Source: Desulfotignum sp032250905 (GTDB taxonomy: Bacteria; Desulfobacterota; Desulfobacteria; Desulfobacterales; Desulfobacteraceae). Taken from it: a DNA stretch of 64,000 bases. The position numbers and the translations under genes are program-made. The stretch covers positions 62,001-126,000 of the forward strand of contig JAVVEQ010000005.1 of the NCBI GenBank assembly GCA_032250905.1, read 5' to 3'. The notes beneath the pieces are model-generated. The model searched no databases. It worked only from the letters and a program-made list of their open reading frames with translations, and had not been told where the DNA came from. Below are positions 25,002-33,404 of the stretch, piece by piece (the first letter of the stretch is position 1; each line of letters opens with the position of its first letter).

Positions 25002-26000
25002 TCAGTTGTCAGGCAGCAACACAATTTTTGCTGCGGCAGTCAACCCGTTATCCAGATCTGAAAACGCTTCAGCACCCCTCGACAGAGGCCGGGTCTCCAC
25101 CCAGGAGAGGTCGCCCACCAGCCCGGTGTCAATGGCTTTCACCGCGGCCCTCACGTCTGCGGCAGTATAGCAGTATACGCCGATCAGTGTGATTTCAGAC
25201 AGGGTTATTTTTCGGATATCCAAGCCCCCCAGGGCATCCATCAGACCGATATGGACAAATATGCCGCCGGGCCTGACAGCGGTTACCGCCAGGTTCCGTG
25301 TTTTTTCACCCCCCACACAGTCCAGCACCAGGTCATAACTGTCAGGTTTATTCAGTGAATCTCTGACCGGATTGAAAACCCGGCACCCGGTGTGGTCGGC
25401 AGCTGATTTCGCCCGCAGGTCATTCGTTTCAGCCACCAGAATATTCGTACACCCATATCCTTTGAGCAACAGGGCCGTGAGCATGCCGATAGCCCCCCCG
25501 CCGATTACCAGCACCATGAGTTCGGCCAGCGGACGGGAGGATTTGATCCTTGCCAGGTTCAATGCATGAAGGGCCGTGGCAGTGGGCTCGGCCAGGCTGG
25601 CCTTGGTAAAACCCAGCTGGTGGGGAATCGGGATGAGGTTTCTGTCCGGGACTTTTGTATATTCGGCATATGCACCCGGAATCCGCATTCCAATCAGTTC
25701 CCGCCGGGCACAGAGGTTGGATAACCCGGTATCACAATATTCACAGGTACCGCAGGTGATCAACGGGTTGATCACGGCACGGATCCCTTCCCGGGGACCC
25801 GAGGCAATGGTGCCGGCCACTTCATGGCCCAGGATCAAAGGCGGAACCCGCCGGGAGTCTTTTCCGTGGTAGGCATGCATGTCCGATCCACAGATACCGG
25901 TGGCTTCAATCTTTAATAGAACATCTCCCGGTTCAAGTATGGGCGCCGGTTCATCACGGTAGACAATTTCATTGGTATCCGTGTAGACGAGTGCTTTCAT
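25002..26000 (-). CDS. Zinc-dependent alcohol dehydrogenase, candidate DHPS 2-dehydrogenase (HpsP-like)
   Basis: Medium-chain dehydrogenase, 332 residues. The catalytic zinc site is in EATGICGSDMHAYHGKDS and LGHEVAGTI, the structural zinc cysteines in CGTCEYCDTGLSNLC, and the NAD fold in VLVIGGGAIGMLTALLL. In Cupriavidus, DHPS degradation uses two C2-dehydrogenases (HpsO and HpsP) that interconvert the S and R forms through the ketone, so that HpsN can act on the R form. Here the last two genes of the hpsN operon are an SDR and this zinc enzyme, matching that scheme. The assignment rests on operon position; the fold alone would equally fit a sorbitol- or threonine-dehydrogenase-like enzyme. 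Confidence 0.75.
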   Translation of the reverse strand: MKALVYTDTNEIVYRDEPAPILEPGDVLLKIEATGICGSDMHAYHGKDSRRVPPLILGHEVAGTIASGPREGIRAVINPLITCGTCEYCDTGLSNLCARRELIGMRIPGAYAEYTKVPDRNLIPIPHQLGFTKASLAEPTATALHALNLARIKSSRPLAELMVLVIGGGAIGMLTALLLKGYGCTNILVAETNDLRAKSAADHTGCRVFNPVRDSLNKPDSYDLVLDCVGGEKTRNLAVTAVRPGGIFVHIGLMDALGGLDIRKITLSEITLIGVYCYTAADVRAAVKAIDTGLVGDLSWVETRPLSRGAEAFSDLDNGLTAAAKIVLLPDN

Positions 26001-26017
26001 GATCTGTTTATTCCCTT

Positions 26018-26800
26018 TTATTTGGCAGTCCAGCCTCCGTCCAGATAGATGGTCTGCCCGGTAATATAATCAGATGCCGGGGATGCCAGAAAGATAGATA
26101 TACCTTTCAAATCATCCAGTTCTCCATTTCGTCCGATGATGGTCTGCCGGGCCAACGCATCAATCACCTCTTTCTGATCGTAAAGAACAGAAGTCAACCC
26201 GGTTCTGAAAAAGCCGGGACCGATGGCATTGCAGGTGATGCCGCTCTGGTTCTTTGACCAGGCTTCGGCCATGGCCCGGGTCAGCTGCATCACACCGCCT
26301 TTGGACGCGCCATAAGGGACACTGTTGGGAAATGCCCGTTCCGACTGGAGCGAGGCGATATTGATGATTTTGCCCCACCCGTTTTTCTGCATGGCGGGAA
26401 CCAGGTGCCGGGCCAGGAAAAAAGGGGCTTTCAGATTGATATCCAGCTGCCGGTCCCAGGAGTCGGAACTGACCTCATCCCAGGACTGGCGCAGGTTGAT
26501 ACCGGCGGCATTGACAAGAATGTCCGGGGGGCCGAAAAAGGATGGTGCTTTTTCGGCCATTTTTGCCAGCGACTCCATGTCAGATACATCGCAGGTCAAA
26601 TACGCGGATTTCTGTTTGAGACGCTCAACATCCTCCACCGCCGATTTCAACGCTGTTTCTTCACTGGGCAGGGCCACGTGAATCACGGATGCACCCGCCT
26701 CAGCCAGGCAGTATGCAATGGTTCTGCCGATACCGGAGCTGCCCCCGGTTACCAGTGCCACATGGCCGCTGATGTCAAATAACTGATCAATATGTTTCAT
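26018..26800 (-). CDS. SDR family dehydrogenase, candidate DHPS 2-dehydrogenase (HpsO-like)
   Basis: Short-chain dehydrogenase of 260 residues: cofactor motif VTGGSSGIGRTIAY, NAAG (VNAAGINLRQSW), catalytic Ser in IASLQSERAFPN and YGASKGG, ending ASDYITGQTIYLDGGW. General similarity is to gluconate 5-dehydrogenase-type enzymes. Encoded five bases after hpsN and 17 before the zinc dehydrogenase, it is translationally linked to both. In the DHPS pathway a dehydrogenase pair racemises the C2 centre; this protein is one candidate. It could also reduce sulfolactaldehyde-like or sugar-acid intermediates. The context is strong, the specific reaction inferred. Confidence 0.75.
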   Translation of the reverse strand: MKHIDQLFDISGHVALVTGGSSGIGRTIAYCLAEAGASVIHVALPSEETALKSAVEDVERLKQKSAYLTCDVSDMESLAKMAEKAPSFFGPPDILVNAAGINLRQSWDEVSSDSWDRQLDINLKAPFFLARHLVPAMQKNGWGKIINIASLQSERAFPNSVPYGASKGGVMQLTRAMAEAWSKNQSGITCNAIGPGFFRTGLTSVLYDQKEVIDALARQTIIGRNGELDDLKGISIFLASPASDYITGQTIYLDGGWTAK

Positions 26801-26805
26801 GGGTT

Positions 26806-28104
26806 TCAGGCTCCGGTCAGGTCAAAAGTTTCTCCCGGAAAAAATTTCTTCATCCGGATGTCAGAAGTCCGGGCATGTCCTTCCATGCCCTCAAGCCGGG
26901 ATATCCGGGCCGATACCGGTCCGATCTGCCGGTTGGCTTCCCGGGTCAGTCGCTGGTAGGTCAATGTCTTGATAAACTTGCCGGCATTCAGGCCCCCGGA
27001 ATACCGGGCCGCCTTTTTGGTGGGTAGAATATGGTTGGGGCCGGACGTCTTGTCGCCATAGGCCACTGTGGTTTCTTCACCCAGAAACAATGACCCGTAA
27101 TTGGTCAACGTTTTCAGCCACCAGTCCAGATCTGCCGCATGGACCTCCAGGTGCTCAGGGGCGTATTCATCATTGACCCGGACCGCTTCTTCCCTGTCCG
27201 ATACCAGGATCACTTCCCCATAATCCCCCCAGGATGCCCGGGTGACTTCGGGTTCAGGAAGATCTTCGATGACTTTGGGCATCAGTTCCATCACTTTTTT
27301 TGCCAGAGATTCCGATGTGGTGATCAGAATGGCAGGGGAGTCATATCCATGCTCAGCCTGTCCCACCAGATCAAAGGCCACGATTTCAGGGTCCGCGGTC
27401 TCATCGGCAATGATCAGCACTTCGGAAGGGCCGGCAAACACATCGATGCCTACCTCGCCGAACAGGATCCGTTTGGCTTCCGCCACAAATTTGTTACCCG
27501 GTCCCACGATGATATCTGCAGGCTTGCCGGTGAAAATACCGAATGTCATGGCAGCGATCGCCTGGACCCCGCCCAGTGTCATGATCACGTCCGGTTTGGC
27601 CACGGCCATGGCATAGAGGATGGAAGGGTGGATACCACCACCGTGGTGTGACGGGGAGCAGGCAACGACAAAGGGAACACCGGCAGCTCTGGCTGTGGCA
27701 ATGCTCATGAGGGCGGAGGCGGCATGGGCGAACCGTCCCCCGGGGACATAACATCCTGCCGCATTCACCGGTATCAGACGCTGGCCTGCAATGACTCCCG
27801 GATACAGTTCGGTTTCAAACTCCAGCATGCTGTTGCGCTGTTGAACGGCAAATTCATGGATCTGCTCATAGGCAAACTGAATGTCCTTTTTGGTCTGTTC
27901 ATTGAGCATATCGGCAGCCCTGTCTATCTCATTCTGCGTAACAATGAATTCCCCGGTCCATTTATCCAGTTTTTCCGCGTATTTCTTGACCGCTTCTTCT
28001 CCGTTGGCCCGGATATCGTTGAGCATGTTCAAAACGATTTCCTGGGTTTTTCCTTCATCGGTTTCAGCCGTTTTACTGGCTTTTTTTAAGTATGTCACAG
28101 ACAT
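26806..28104 (-). CDS. hpsN: Sulfopropanediol 3-dehydrogenase (HisD homologue)
   Basis: Histidinol-dehydrogenase-family enzyme, 432 residues, that oxidises (R)-2,3-dihydroxypropane-1-sulfonate in two NAD-dependent steps to 3-sulfolactate. HisD features are present: CYVPGG, the NAD/substrate segment GGVQAIAAMTFG, the zinc ligand region DLVGQAEHG, and YAPEHLEVHA with the catalytic Glu-His. Features that in my recollection mark HpsN over HisD include TYLKKA at the start, LFLGEETTVAYGDKTSGPNHILPT, and the end EGMEGHARTSDIRMKKFFPGETFDL. No other his genes adjoin; suyAB and a TRAP transporter do. GAGGAG lies six bases before the ATG. It is the seventh gene of the minus-strand operon. Confidence 0.88.
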   Translation of the reverse strand: MSVTYLKKASKTAETDEGKTQEIVLNMLNDIRANGEEAVKKYAEKLDKWTGEFIVTQNEIDRAADMLNEQTKKDIQFAYEQIHEFAVQQRNSMLEFETELYPGVIAGQRLIPVNAAGCYVPGGRFAHAASALMSIATARAAGVPFVVACSPSHHGGGIHPSILYAMAVAKPDVIMTLGGVQAIAAMTFGIFTGKPADIIVGPGNKFVAEAKRILFGEVGIDVFAGPSEVLIIADETADPEIVAFDLVGQAEHGYDSPAILITTSESLAKKVMELMPKVIEDLPEPEVTRASWGDYGEVILVSDREEAVRVNDEYAPEHLEVHAADLDWWLKTLTNYGSLFLGEETTVAYGDKTSGPNHILPTKKAARYSGGLNAGKFIKTLTYQRLTREANRQIGPVSARISRLEGMEGHARTSDIRMKKFFPGETFDLTGA

Positions 28105-28167
28105 TTTGTTCTCCTCAATTTGGATTTTTTGGTTGATTAACGTGTGTTTCCCTTAAATTCAATCCCG

Positions 28168-29475
28168 CTACAATAGCCACAGCGTGATGGCCGGTATCAG
28201 CATGATCACCATTACAACAGCCAGCATGCTCAAGACAAAGAAAATGGCATGCCGTGAAATGGACAATACCGGTGCACCGGAAACACCGGATACCACAAAC
28301 AGGTTTAACCCCAGGGGTGGAGTGATAAAGCCGATCCCAAGGCAAGTAATCATGAAGATACAGAAATGGATGTCGTTCATGCCGATTTCCTGGGCCAAAG
28401 GCAGCAGAATCGGTGCCAGGATGACGATATTTGGGGTGGTTTCCATGACGCAGCCTGCGACCATCAAAATGACCACCATGCTGAGCATGATCAGGTATCT
28501 GTTGTCGGTCAAGGATGTCATGGAATGAACAAAGAACTGGGGGACATCCAGGGATGCCAGTGTCTGGGCAAAGGGCAGGGACATGGCAATGATGGGGACG
28601 ATCACACCGCTGACCTTGGCCGATGTTTCCAGCATATTGGGAACATCTGACAGCCGGATGGTTTTCTGGGCAAATCCCACGATCAGCGTGATCATCACTG
28701 CCACGGATGCGGATTCCGTGGGGGTGAAAAGGCCTGAATAGATCCCGCCCAGGATAACGAAGGGGATTGCCAGCGCAAACCGGGCGTCATAAACTGTTCT
28801 CAGCCAGGAATGTACATTGAATTTGCTTCTGGAATCTTCGTATCCCTTGACCCGGTTGATGATAAAGTTGGTGGCCATGACCGACAGAAGAATCAGTACA
28901 CCCGGAACCGCTGCAGCCAAAAACAGGGTGGACGCAGAAATGCCCAGAATCATCCCGATGATGATATACGATATGGACGGCGGAATCAGGATTCCGGTAC
29001 AGGCTCCGGCCGCAATCAGTGCGGCGGCATAAGCCCTGGGATATCCCTGTTTTTCAAGGCGGTCGATGGTAATGCGGCCGATGGCGGCGGCATCGGCTGC
29101 ATCCGATCCGGAAATACAGGCAAAAAACCCACACCCTAACACCGCGGAGGTTCCCAGTCCGGCCCTCTGCCAGCCCATGGTGGCAACGGCCACATCCAGC
29201 AGTTTGTTTGACAATCCGGTCCTGACCAGGACATCACCGGTTAAAATGAACAAAGGAACGGCAATCAATGCAAAGGAGTCAACGCCGTCAAACAGGGCCT
29301 CACCCAGCAAAGCCGGTGGCAAAACTTCCGTGGTCATCAGCATGATCACGGATCCGAGTCCGATCACAGCCCAGATTCTGACCCCCAGAAGGATCAGTAT
29401 GATCATTCCTATGAGCGGGCCGTAAAAACCCCAGCCAAGGGTCAGTTCAGTGGTACTCATTAAATGTTGATACAT
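28168..29475 (-). CDS. dctM: TRAP transporter large permease (DctM) of the sulfonate cluster
   Basis: Twelve-plus-segment permease of the IT/DctM family, 435 residues. Signature stretches are ALIAVPLFILTGDVLVRTGL, GCGFFACISGSDAADAAAIG, AALIAAGACTGILIPPSISYIIIGMI and GIFTPTES-type GLFTPTESASVAVM, with LGIGFITPPLGLNLFVVSG near the end. Together with DctQ and DctP it would import the sulfonate using a sodium gradient. The gene lies between dctQ (30 bases) and hpsN (63 bases). In DHPS degraders TRAP subunits are commonly encoded next to hpsN, which supports DHPS or sulfolactate as cargo. Confidence 0.92.
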   Translation of the reverse strand: MYQHLMSTTELTLGWGFYGPLIGMIILILLGVRIWAVIGLGSVIMLMTTEVLPPALLGEALFDGVDSFALIAVPLFILTGDVLVRTGLSNKLLDVAVATMGWQRAGLGTSAVLGCGFFACISGSDAADAAAIGRITIDRLEKQGYPRAYAAALIAAGACTGILIPPSISYIIIGMILGISASTLFLAAAVPGVLILLSVMATNFIINRVKGYEDSRSKFNVHSWLRTVYDARFALAIPFVILGGIYSGLFTPTESASVAVMITLIVGFAQKTIRLSDVPNMLETSAKVSGVIVPIIAMSLPFAQTLASLDVPQFFVHSMTSLTDNRYLIMLSMVVILMVAGCVMETTPNIVILAPILLPLAQEIGMNDIHFCIFMITCLGIGFITPPLGLNLFVVSGVSGAPVLSISRHAIFFVLSMLAVVMVIMLIPAITLWLL

Positions 29476-29505
29476 GACTATGTCCTGATTTTTTTATGAA
29501 GGTCA

Positions 29506-30027
29506 TTAATCAAACAGTTTTTTGCCTACGAAAATGGGTCGTGCTGCTTTCAGATCGCTGATATCCCGTTTCATGGACTGAATCAGTCGAAAAATGATCA
29601 TGGTGAATCCCAGAGGAACAGCCATCAAGAACCAGGCCTGGCTGATTCTGAGGCCATGGGTCACTGATCCGAAATGTATGGATGTCAGGACCGGTTCAAT
29701 GGACCAGTACAATGCAATGCAGGAAAGTATGAGGGTGATGATATCTCCGAAAATAAATACAACCGCTTTCCCTTTATCGGGCAGCAGCGGCAGAAACACA
29801 TCGATACGGATGTGGGCACGTTCCCGGATGGCGGCCGCAGCCCCGATCCAGGTGATATAGATAAAGGCATACCGGGCGATCTCTTCAGACCAGATGGATG
29901 AATAGGAAAGAAAAAACCGGCGGAACACCTCCATGAATATGGCGATCACCACCAGCGTATACAACGGCAGCGTCAGATAACGCTCCCCGTTTTGATCAAG
30001 GTTGGATAAAATGGATTTGACATTCAT
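29506..30027 (-). CDS. dctQ: TRAP transporter small permease (DctQ) of the sulfonate cluster
   Basis: A 173-residue protein with four membrane segments (LPLYTLVVIAIFMEVFRRFFL, YAFIYITWIGAAAAI, the stretch around KGKAVVFIFGDIITLILSCIALYWS, and ISQAWFLMAVPLGFTMIIFRLI). The W-E-E-A/R motif region SIWSEEIARYAFIYITWIG is typical for DctQ. It couples the binding protein to DctM. A strong stem-loop separates it from dctP upstream in the transcript, which would lower its expression relative to the binding protein. Confidence 0.9.
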   Translation of the reverse strand: MNVKSILSNLDQNGERYLTLPLYTLVVIAIFMEVFRRFFLSYSSIWSEEIARYAFIYITWIGAAAAIRERAHIRIDVFLPLLPDKGKAVVFIFGDIITLILSCIALYWSIEPVLTSIHFGSVTHGLRISQAWFLMAVPLGFTMIIFRLIQSMKRDISDLKAARPIFVGKKLFD

Positions 30028-30110
30028 ACATCACTCCTGAACAACGTGGTTGCTGTTTGAAATCCCCTGGCATTTATCCGGACTTTCCGGTTTTATGCAT
30101 CAGGGAGGTG

Positions 30111-30155
30111 ATCCATGCCCGGCCACAAGGAAATGAACCTTGACCGGGCATGGAT
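30111..30155 (-). promoter_or_regulatory. Intercistronic stem-loop between dctP and dctQ
   Basis: Perfect 12-base arms ATCCATGCCCGG (30111-30122) and CCGGGCATGGAT (30144-30155), with a 21-base loop that itself can pair (AAGG with CCTT). It follows the dctP stop by 23 bases. There is no T-run, so a 3'-protecting or attenuating structure is more likely than a full terminator. Confidence 0.7.
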
Positions 30156-30178
30156 GAGACACCGGTGTTTCAAAAAAA

Positions 30179-31354
30179 TCAGGCTTTGACGTCGTCCACA
30201 TAATAACCGCTGTAAGTGTTGGCGGCTTCGGCAAGCTTATCGAATTTGGACAAGGATCCGATCAGCTCCTTTTTAATGTCGTCCCAGGCCGGAAGCTGGG
30301 CACCGGCTGCATCGATCCATTGCTGTTTTTCTGCTGCAGTGGGGACATAGAATTCAACCCCGACCTTGGCCAGTTCCGCCATGGCATAAGCCCTGGCTGC
30401 CGGGACCTTGGCCAGGTTCTGACGCATGGTGACCGCGCTGGCATATTCGATACCATCCCGGACGTCCAGGGGCAGGCTGTTGAACCATTTCAGGTTGCAG
30501 GAATAGATCTGGGAATCCGGTACAGCCCCGTTAAAAGTGATGCTGGAAAGGACTTCCTTGAATCCAAAAATCAGCAATGCCTCCACGGACGGATCCAAAG
30601 CATCTGCCACACCCTGCTTGATGGCGGAAGAGGTCTCTCCCCAGGCGATGGGGGTCGGATTGGCTCCCAGCAACTGGTAAAACTGCTGGAGGATTTTGGA
30701 TCCCGGTACACGGAATTTCAATCCCGCCATCTGATCAGGCGTTTTCACCGGTCCTTTGACCCCTTTCCTCAGGGCCACCACCCGTGGATCGATAACCACA
30801 TAAAAGAGGGCTTTGAATCCCTTTTCCTCTATTTTCGGGTTGATTTCATTTTTCCAGGCATCGGATGTCACCAGGTTGACAAATTTCTGGTTTTCACCAC
30901 ACCAGTAAGGAATGTTGATCAGGTCTGCCGCCGGTGCAAACGGGGCGAAGTTGGAAATGGAGTGCTGGGCCGCCTGGATAGTGCCGGCCTGGACCTTCTG
31001 GACCAGGGCACTGCCTGCACCCAGCTGGCCGGCCGGGGCGAGTTTCACATACACCTGGCCATTGGTGAAATTCTGGACGTTTTCCTTCATGTCCAGCTGC
31101 ATGATGGGATAGGTTCTGGATGCCCCAAGAATATATCCTGTAGCCAGATTCATTGTGTATTTGGCCGCATCTCTGCGCTCTTTTTCTTCATTGCTGACCT
31201 TTTCGGCATGGGCTTCACGGGAACCGACAATTCCCGTGGTCATGGCGATGGCGGCGGCGGTGAATCCGAATTTGGCAGTCAATTCCATGAAGCGTCTGCG
31301 GTCCATACTGTCAAGATGCTGTTCGATGTTCTCTTGGTGATTTTTTTCAGACAT
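30179..31354 (-). CDS. dctP: TRAP transporter solute-binding protein (DctP), Tat-exported
   Basis: Periplasmic receptor of 391 residues. The N-terminus contains a twin-arginine signal (MDRRRFMELTAKFGFTAAAIAM, then a cleavage region ending EAHAE), so it is exported folded. The DctP fold is seen in GAGSALVQKVQAGTIQAAQHSI, WGETSSAIKQGVADALDPSVEALL and KFRVPGSKILQQFYQLLGANPTPIAW; the arginine in LKFRVPGS corresponds to the residue that binds the carboxylate, here possibly a sulfonate. It is longer than most DctP proteins because of the Tat leader. It is followed by a strong stem-loop and dctQM, and preceded by a small membrane protein gene. Confidence 0.92.
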   Translation of the reverse strand: MSEKNHQENIEQHLDSMDRRRFMELTAKFGFTAAAIAMTTGIVGSREAHAEKVSNEEKERRDAAKYTMNLATGYILGASRTYPIMQLDMKENVQNFTNGQVYVKLAPAGQLGAGSALVQKVQAGTIQAAQHSISNFAPFAPAADLINIPYWCGENQKFVNLVTSDAWKNEINPKIEEKGFKALFYVVIDPRVVALRKGVKGPVKTPDQMAGLKFRVPGSKILQQFYQLLGANPTPIAWGETSSAIKQGVADALDPSVEALLIFGFKEVLSSITFNGAVPDSQIYSCNLKWFNSLPLDVRDGIEYASAVTMRQNLAKVPAARAYAMAELAKVGVEFYVPTAAEKQQWIDAAGAQLPAWDDIKKELIGSLSKFDKLAEAANTYSGYYVDDVKA

Positions 31355-31384
31355 GGCTGTCCTCCCTGGTAAAAATAAGGTTGG

Positions 31385-31624
31385 TTATTCTTTGTTTTTA
31401 TTCATGTCGGCCTCGCGGTGAAGCGCGGCGATGATAAACGATATCGAGGCAATCAGCAGCAGTAGAAATTCGCCGATGTTTCCCAGGTGGAATATAGTCC
31501 AGCCCCAGTGCACAGAGGCTTTCCCCAGGAAGATATTCAAAAGATAGAGGGCCAGGGAAATGGCAAACACGAGTAATGTGATACGTTCACTGGTTGAATA
31601 CCTGCCATTGGACTGTTCGCTCAT
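31385..31624 (-). CDS. Small two-segment membrane protein in the sulfonate TRAP operon
   Basis: A 79-residue protein with two hydrophobic segments (ITLLVFAISLALYLLNIFL and FLLLLIASISFIIAAL), joined by a short loop GKASVHWGWTIFHLGNIGE, and a charged C-terminus. I do not recognise a named family. It lies 30 bases before dctP and 47 after suyB in one operon, so it may be an accessory subunit of the transporter or an exporter component for the sulfite released by SuyAB. Neither role can be shown from sequence. Confidence 0.7.
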   Translation of the reverse strand: MSEQSNGRYSTSERITLLVFAISLALYLLNIFLGKASVHWGWTIFHLGNIGEFLLLLIASISFIIAALHREADMNKNKE

Positions 31625-31671
31625 AATTTGACCCCCCTCGTATGGTTGATGGTTTTATGTCATTGTCTTGA

Positions 31672-32835
31672 TCATGCGCTTTCGTAAAGTTTGGTCAATA
31701 CATATTCTTCATGGCCCAGCACCTCCTGGGCGGTCAGCCGGCCGTTGCAGGTCCGGATCAGCAGGGCGATCAGATTATCTCCGGATTCATCCAGGGTCAT
31801 TTCTCCCCGCAGGATGGCGGAACAATCATAGTCTATATGTTCGGACATGTCACTGGCTGTCCGCGGATTGGCCGTCAATTTTATCACCGGTTCGATGGGA
31901 TTGCCGATAATGTTGCCCTGGCCGGTGGGGAAGAGGTGGGCCACAAATCCGGCGGCAGCCCACAGCGTTACCGCTTCAGCGGCCGCGCTCGAAGTATCCA
32001 TGTACCACAGCCCTTTGCCGGTTGGGGCTTCGGCTTTGTCCAGAACGCCCACATAGTTGATCGTCTTACCGATTTTCTGGAGGTTGCCGAACGCCTTTTC
32101 TTCAATGGTGGTCAGGCCGCCGGCAATATTGCCTTTGGTCGGCTGGGAGCCGGACAGGTCATCGGTTTTGTTGCGATCGATCATATCCTGGTATTTGTTG
32201 AAGATTGCCATGAACTGCTCGCCAATCTCGGGCGTTGCCGCCCGCTCTTTGCAGACCATCTCGGCGCCGGTAATCTCGCTGGTCTCACCAAAGCAGCACG
32301 TACCACCCATCCTCACCAGTTTTTCGAGGACGTTGCCCACGGTGGGATTAGAGGCCAGGCCACTGGTGGTATCTGATTCGCCGCATTTGACACTGACCCA
32401 GAGCTCGCTCAAATCGCATGCTTCTCTTTTGAGTTCACTGGCCCAGTGCACATATTCCTTGGCTTTCCATGAAGCCATTTCCACGGTTTTGATTTCGCCG
32501 TGCCGCTCGATGCCGAAACCGGTCACAGGTTTGCCGGTCTTGGCGATTCCCTGGACAATGAGATCGGTCCATTCCGTTTCGATTCCGATCACCACAACAG
32601 CCGCCACATTGGGGTTGGCGCCGGTCCCGATCAGGGTCCGGAAAAACAGTTCCAGGTCTTCGCCGAACTGAAGCCGGCCATATGCATGGGGTATGGCTTT
32701 GCAGCCCTTGATATTGTGGGCCACTTTTTCACAGGCGGCATTGCTCAGATCATCTAAGGGAAGGATGATGACGTGATTCCGGATGCCGACCCGACCGTTT
32801 TCCCGCCGGTATGCCATAACTGTTGGATTCCCCAT
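31672..32835 (-). CDS. suyB: (2R)-3-sulfolactate sulfo-lyase, large subunit
   Basis: Large subunit of the lyase that splits (R)-3-sulfolactate into pyruvate and sulfite. It belongs to the altronate/galactarate dehydratase (UxaA) C-terminal family, about 387 residues. Segments I recall as SuyB-typical include YRRENGRVGIRNHVIILPLDD, AIPHAYGRLQFGEDLELFFRTLIGTGANPNVAAVVVIG, CGESDTTSGLASNPTVGN, SQPTKGNIAGGLTTIEEKA and the ending LGHEEYVLTKLYESA. The Cys of KCGESDTTSG is the likely iron-sulfur ligand region. The ATG at 32835 has AAGGAGG eight bases upstream, within the end of suyA; an in-frame GTG at 32844 would overlap suyA. Two bases separate suyA and suyB. Confidence 0.92.
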   Translation of the reverse strand: MGNPTVMAYRRENGRVGIRNHVIILPLDDLSNAACEKVAHNIKGCKAIPHAYGRLQFGEDLELFFRTLIGTGANPNVAAVVVIGIETEWTDLIVQGIAKTGKPVTGFGIERHGEIKTVEMASWKAKEYVHWASELKREACDLSELWVSVKCGESDTTSGLASNPTVGNVLEKLVRMGGTCCFGETSEITGAEMVCKERAATPEIGEQFMAIFNKYQDMIDRNKTDDLSGSQPTKGNIAGGLTTIEEKAFGNLQKIGKTINYVGVLDKAEAPTGKGLWYMDTSSAAAEAVTLWAAAGFVAHLFPTGQGNIIGNPIEPVIKLTANPRTASDMSEHIDYDCSAILRGEMTLDESGDNLIALLIRTCNGRLTAQEVLGHEEYVLTKLYESA

Positions 32836-32837
32836 GA

Positions 32838-33116
32838 TTACCACCTCCTTGTTTTCAGATTTTGGATATGTACATGACCGCCTTTTTTGATATCGGCTAC
32901 TACTTTTCCGATGTCAGCCCCGTATTTGATGACGGAATCGTGAATCTGGTGGTCTTTCATGGCCAGTTTGTGTCCTAATGGGATGTCATCGAGGATGACC
33001 ACTTCCACCGGGGTTTGTGAGTCCATGTAAAGACCCTTTGCGGCCTCACCCGCCTTGATATCGACGGTGGCAACGCCGACGCTGTCGGCAGCTTCATGGA
33101 TCAAAAATTGAATCAT
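32838..33116 (-). CDS. suyA: (2R)-3-sulfolactate sulfo-lyase, small subunit (SAF domain)
   Basis: A 92-residue SAF-domain protein, the small subunit of sulfolactate sulfo-lyase. The start IQFLIHEAADSVGVATVDIKAGE, the middle DIPLGHKLAMKD and the end VADIKKGGHVHIQNLKTRRW match SuyA. It is the first gene of the minus-strand sulfonate operon. GAGGAG lies eight bases before the ATG, and a sigma-54 promoter lies about 80 bases upstream. In altronate dehydratase this domain is fused to the large part; the split gene arrangement fits SuyAB. Confidence 0.92.
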   Translation of the reverse strand: MIQFLIHEAADSVGVATVDIKAGEAAKGLYMDSQTPVEVVILDDIPLGHKLAMKDHQIHDSVIKYGADIGKVVADIKKGGHVHIQNLKTRRW

Positions 33117-33195
33117 CTCATTTTCTCCTCATAGTGTCTGTTAAAGGGTGTTCCCTTGGTTTTATTCAGTCTTCCATTTGACTGAAAGAACAGTC

Positions 33196-33211
33196 TGCAA
33201 AGAAGGTGCCA
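33196..33211 (-). promoter_or_regulatory. Sigma-54 promoter of the suyAB-hpsN operon
   Basis: On the minus strand the sequence reads TGGCACCTTCTTTGCA, matching the -24/-12 consensus TGGCAC-N5-TTGC with correct spacing. The transcription start would fall near 33185, giving a leader of about 70 bases before suyA. The divergent gene encodes a sigma-54 activator. Confidence 0.85.
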
Positions 33212-33284
33212 TTCAAAAATTATTTTATAACACCCCGGTTTTTCAGATATTTCCATTTTTCAGACGTGAACCGGCAATTGTTTT

Positions 33285-33320
33285 GGTGCCCAATATTCAC
33301 CGTGGCGCCCAATATTGGGC
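33285..33320. promoter_or_regulatory. Paired GCCCAATATT sites, probable upstream activating sequence
   Basis: GGTGCCCAATATT (33285-33297) and GGCGCCCAATATT (33304-33316) are direct repeats 19 bases apart. The second extends to a perfect 14-base palindrome GCCCAATATTGGGC (33307-33320). They lie about 75-110 bases upstream of the sigma-54 promoter of suyA and abut the -35 box of the regulator gene. Confidence 0.65.
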
Positions 33321-33349
33321 TTGACCTTTGTTCCGGAATCGGATTTACT
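33321..33349 (+). promoter_or_regulatory. Possible sigma-70 promoter of the sigma-54 activator gene
   Basis: TTGACC (33321-33326), 17-base spacer, TTTACT (33344-33349). The 14-base palindrome ends at the base before the -35 box, so the regulator could control its own expression. Confidence 0.45.
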
Positions 33350-33404
33350 GATTGATATTTCTCTAAAAAGATATGCATGGTCAATATACCGATTCGGGGG
33401 TAAC

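Noticed and set aside
26806..28104. Annotation as histidinol dehydrogenase (hisD)
   Set aside because: No histidine genes nearby; the sequence ending and the suyAB-TRAP context fit HpsN.
30320..31372. 350-codon plus-strand open frame opposite dctP
   Set aside because: The minus strand has a Tat signal and the DctP fold; no domain is visible on the plus strand.
31672..33116. Annotation as altronate or galactarate dehydratase
   Set aside because: The split SAF/large-subunit genes and specific segments fit SuyAB, and no hexuronate genes are present.
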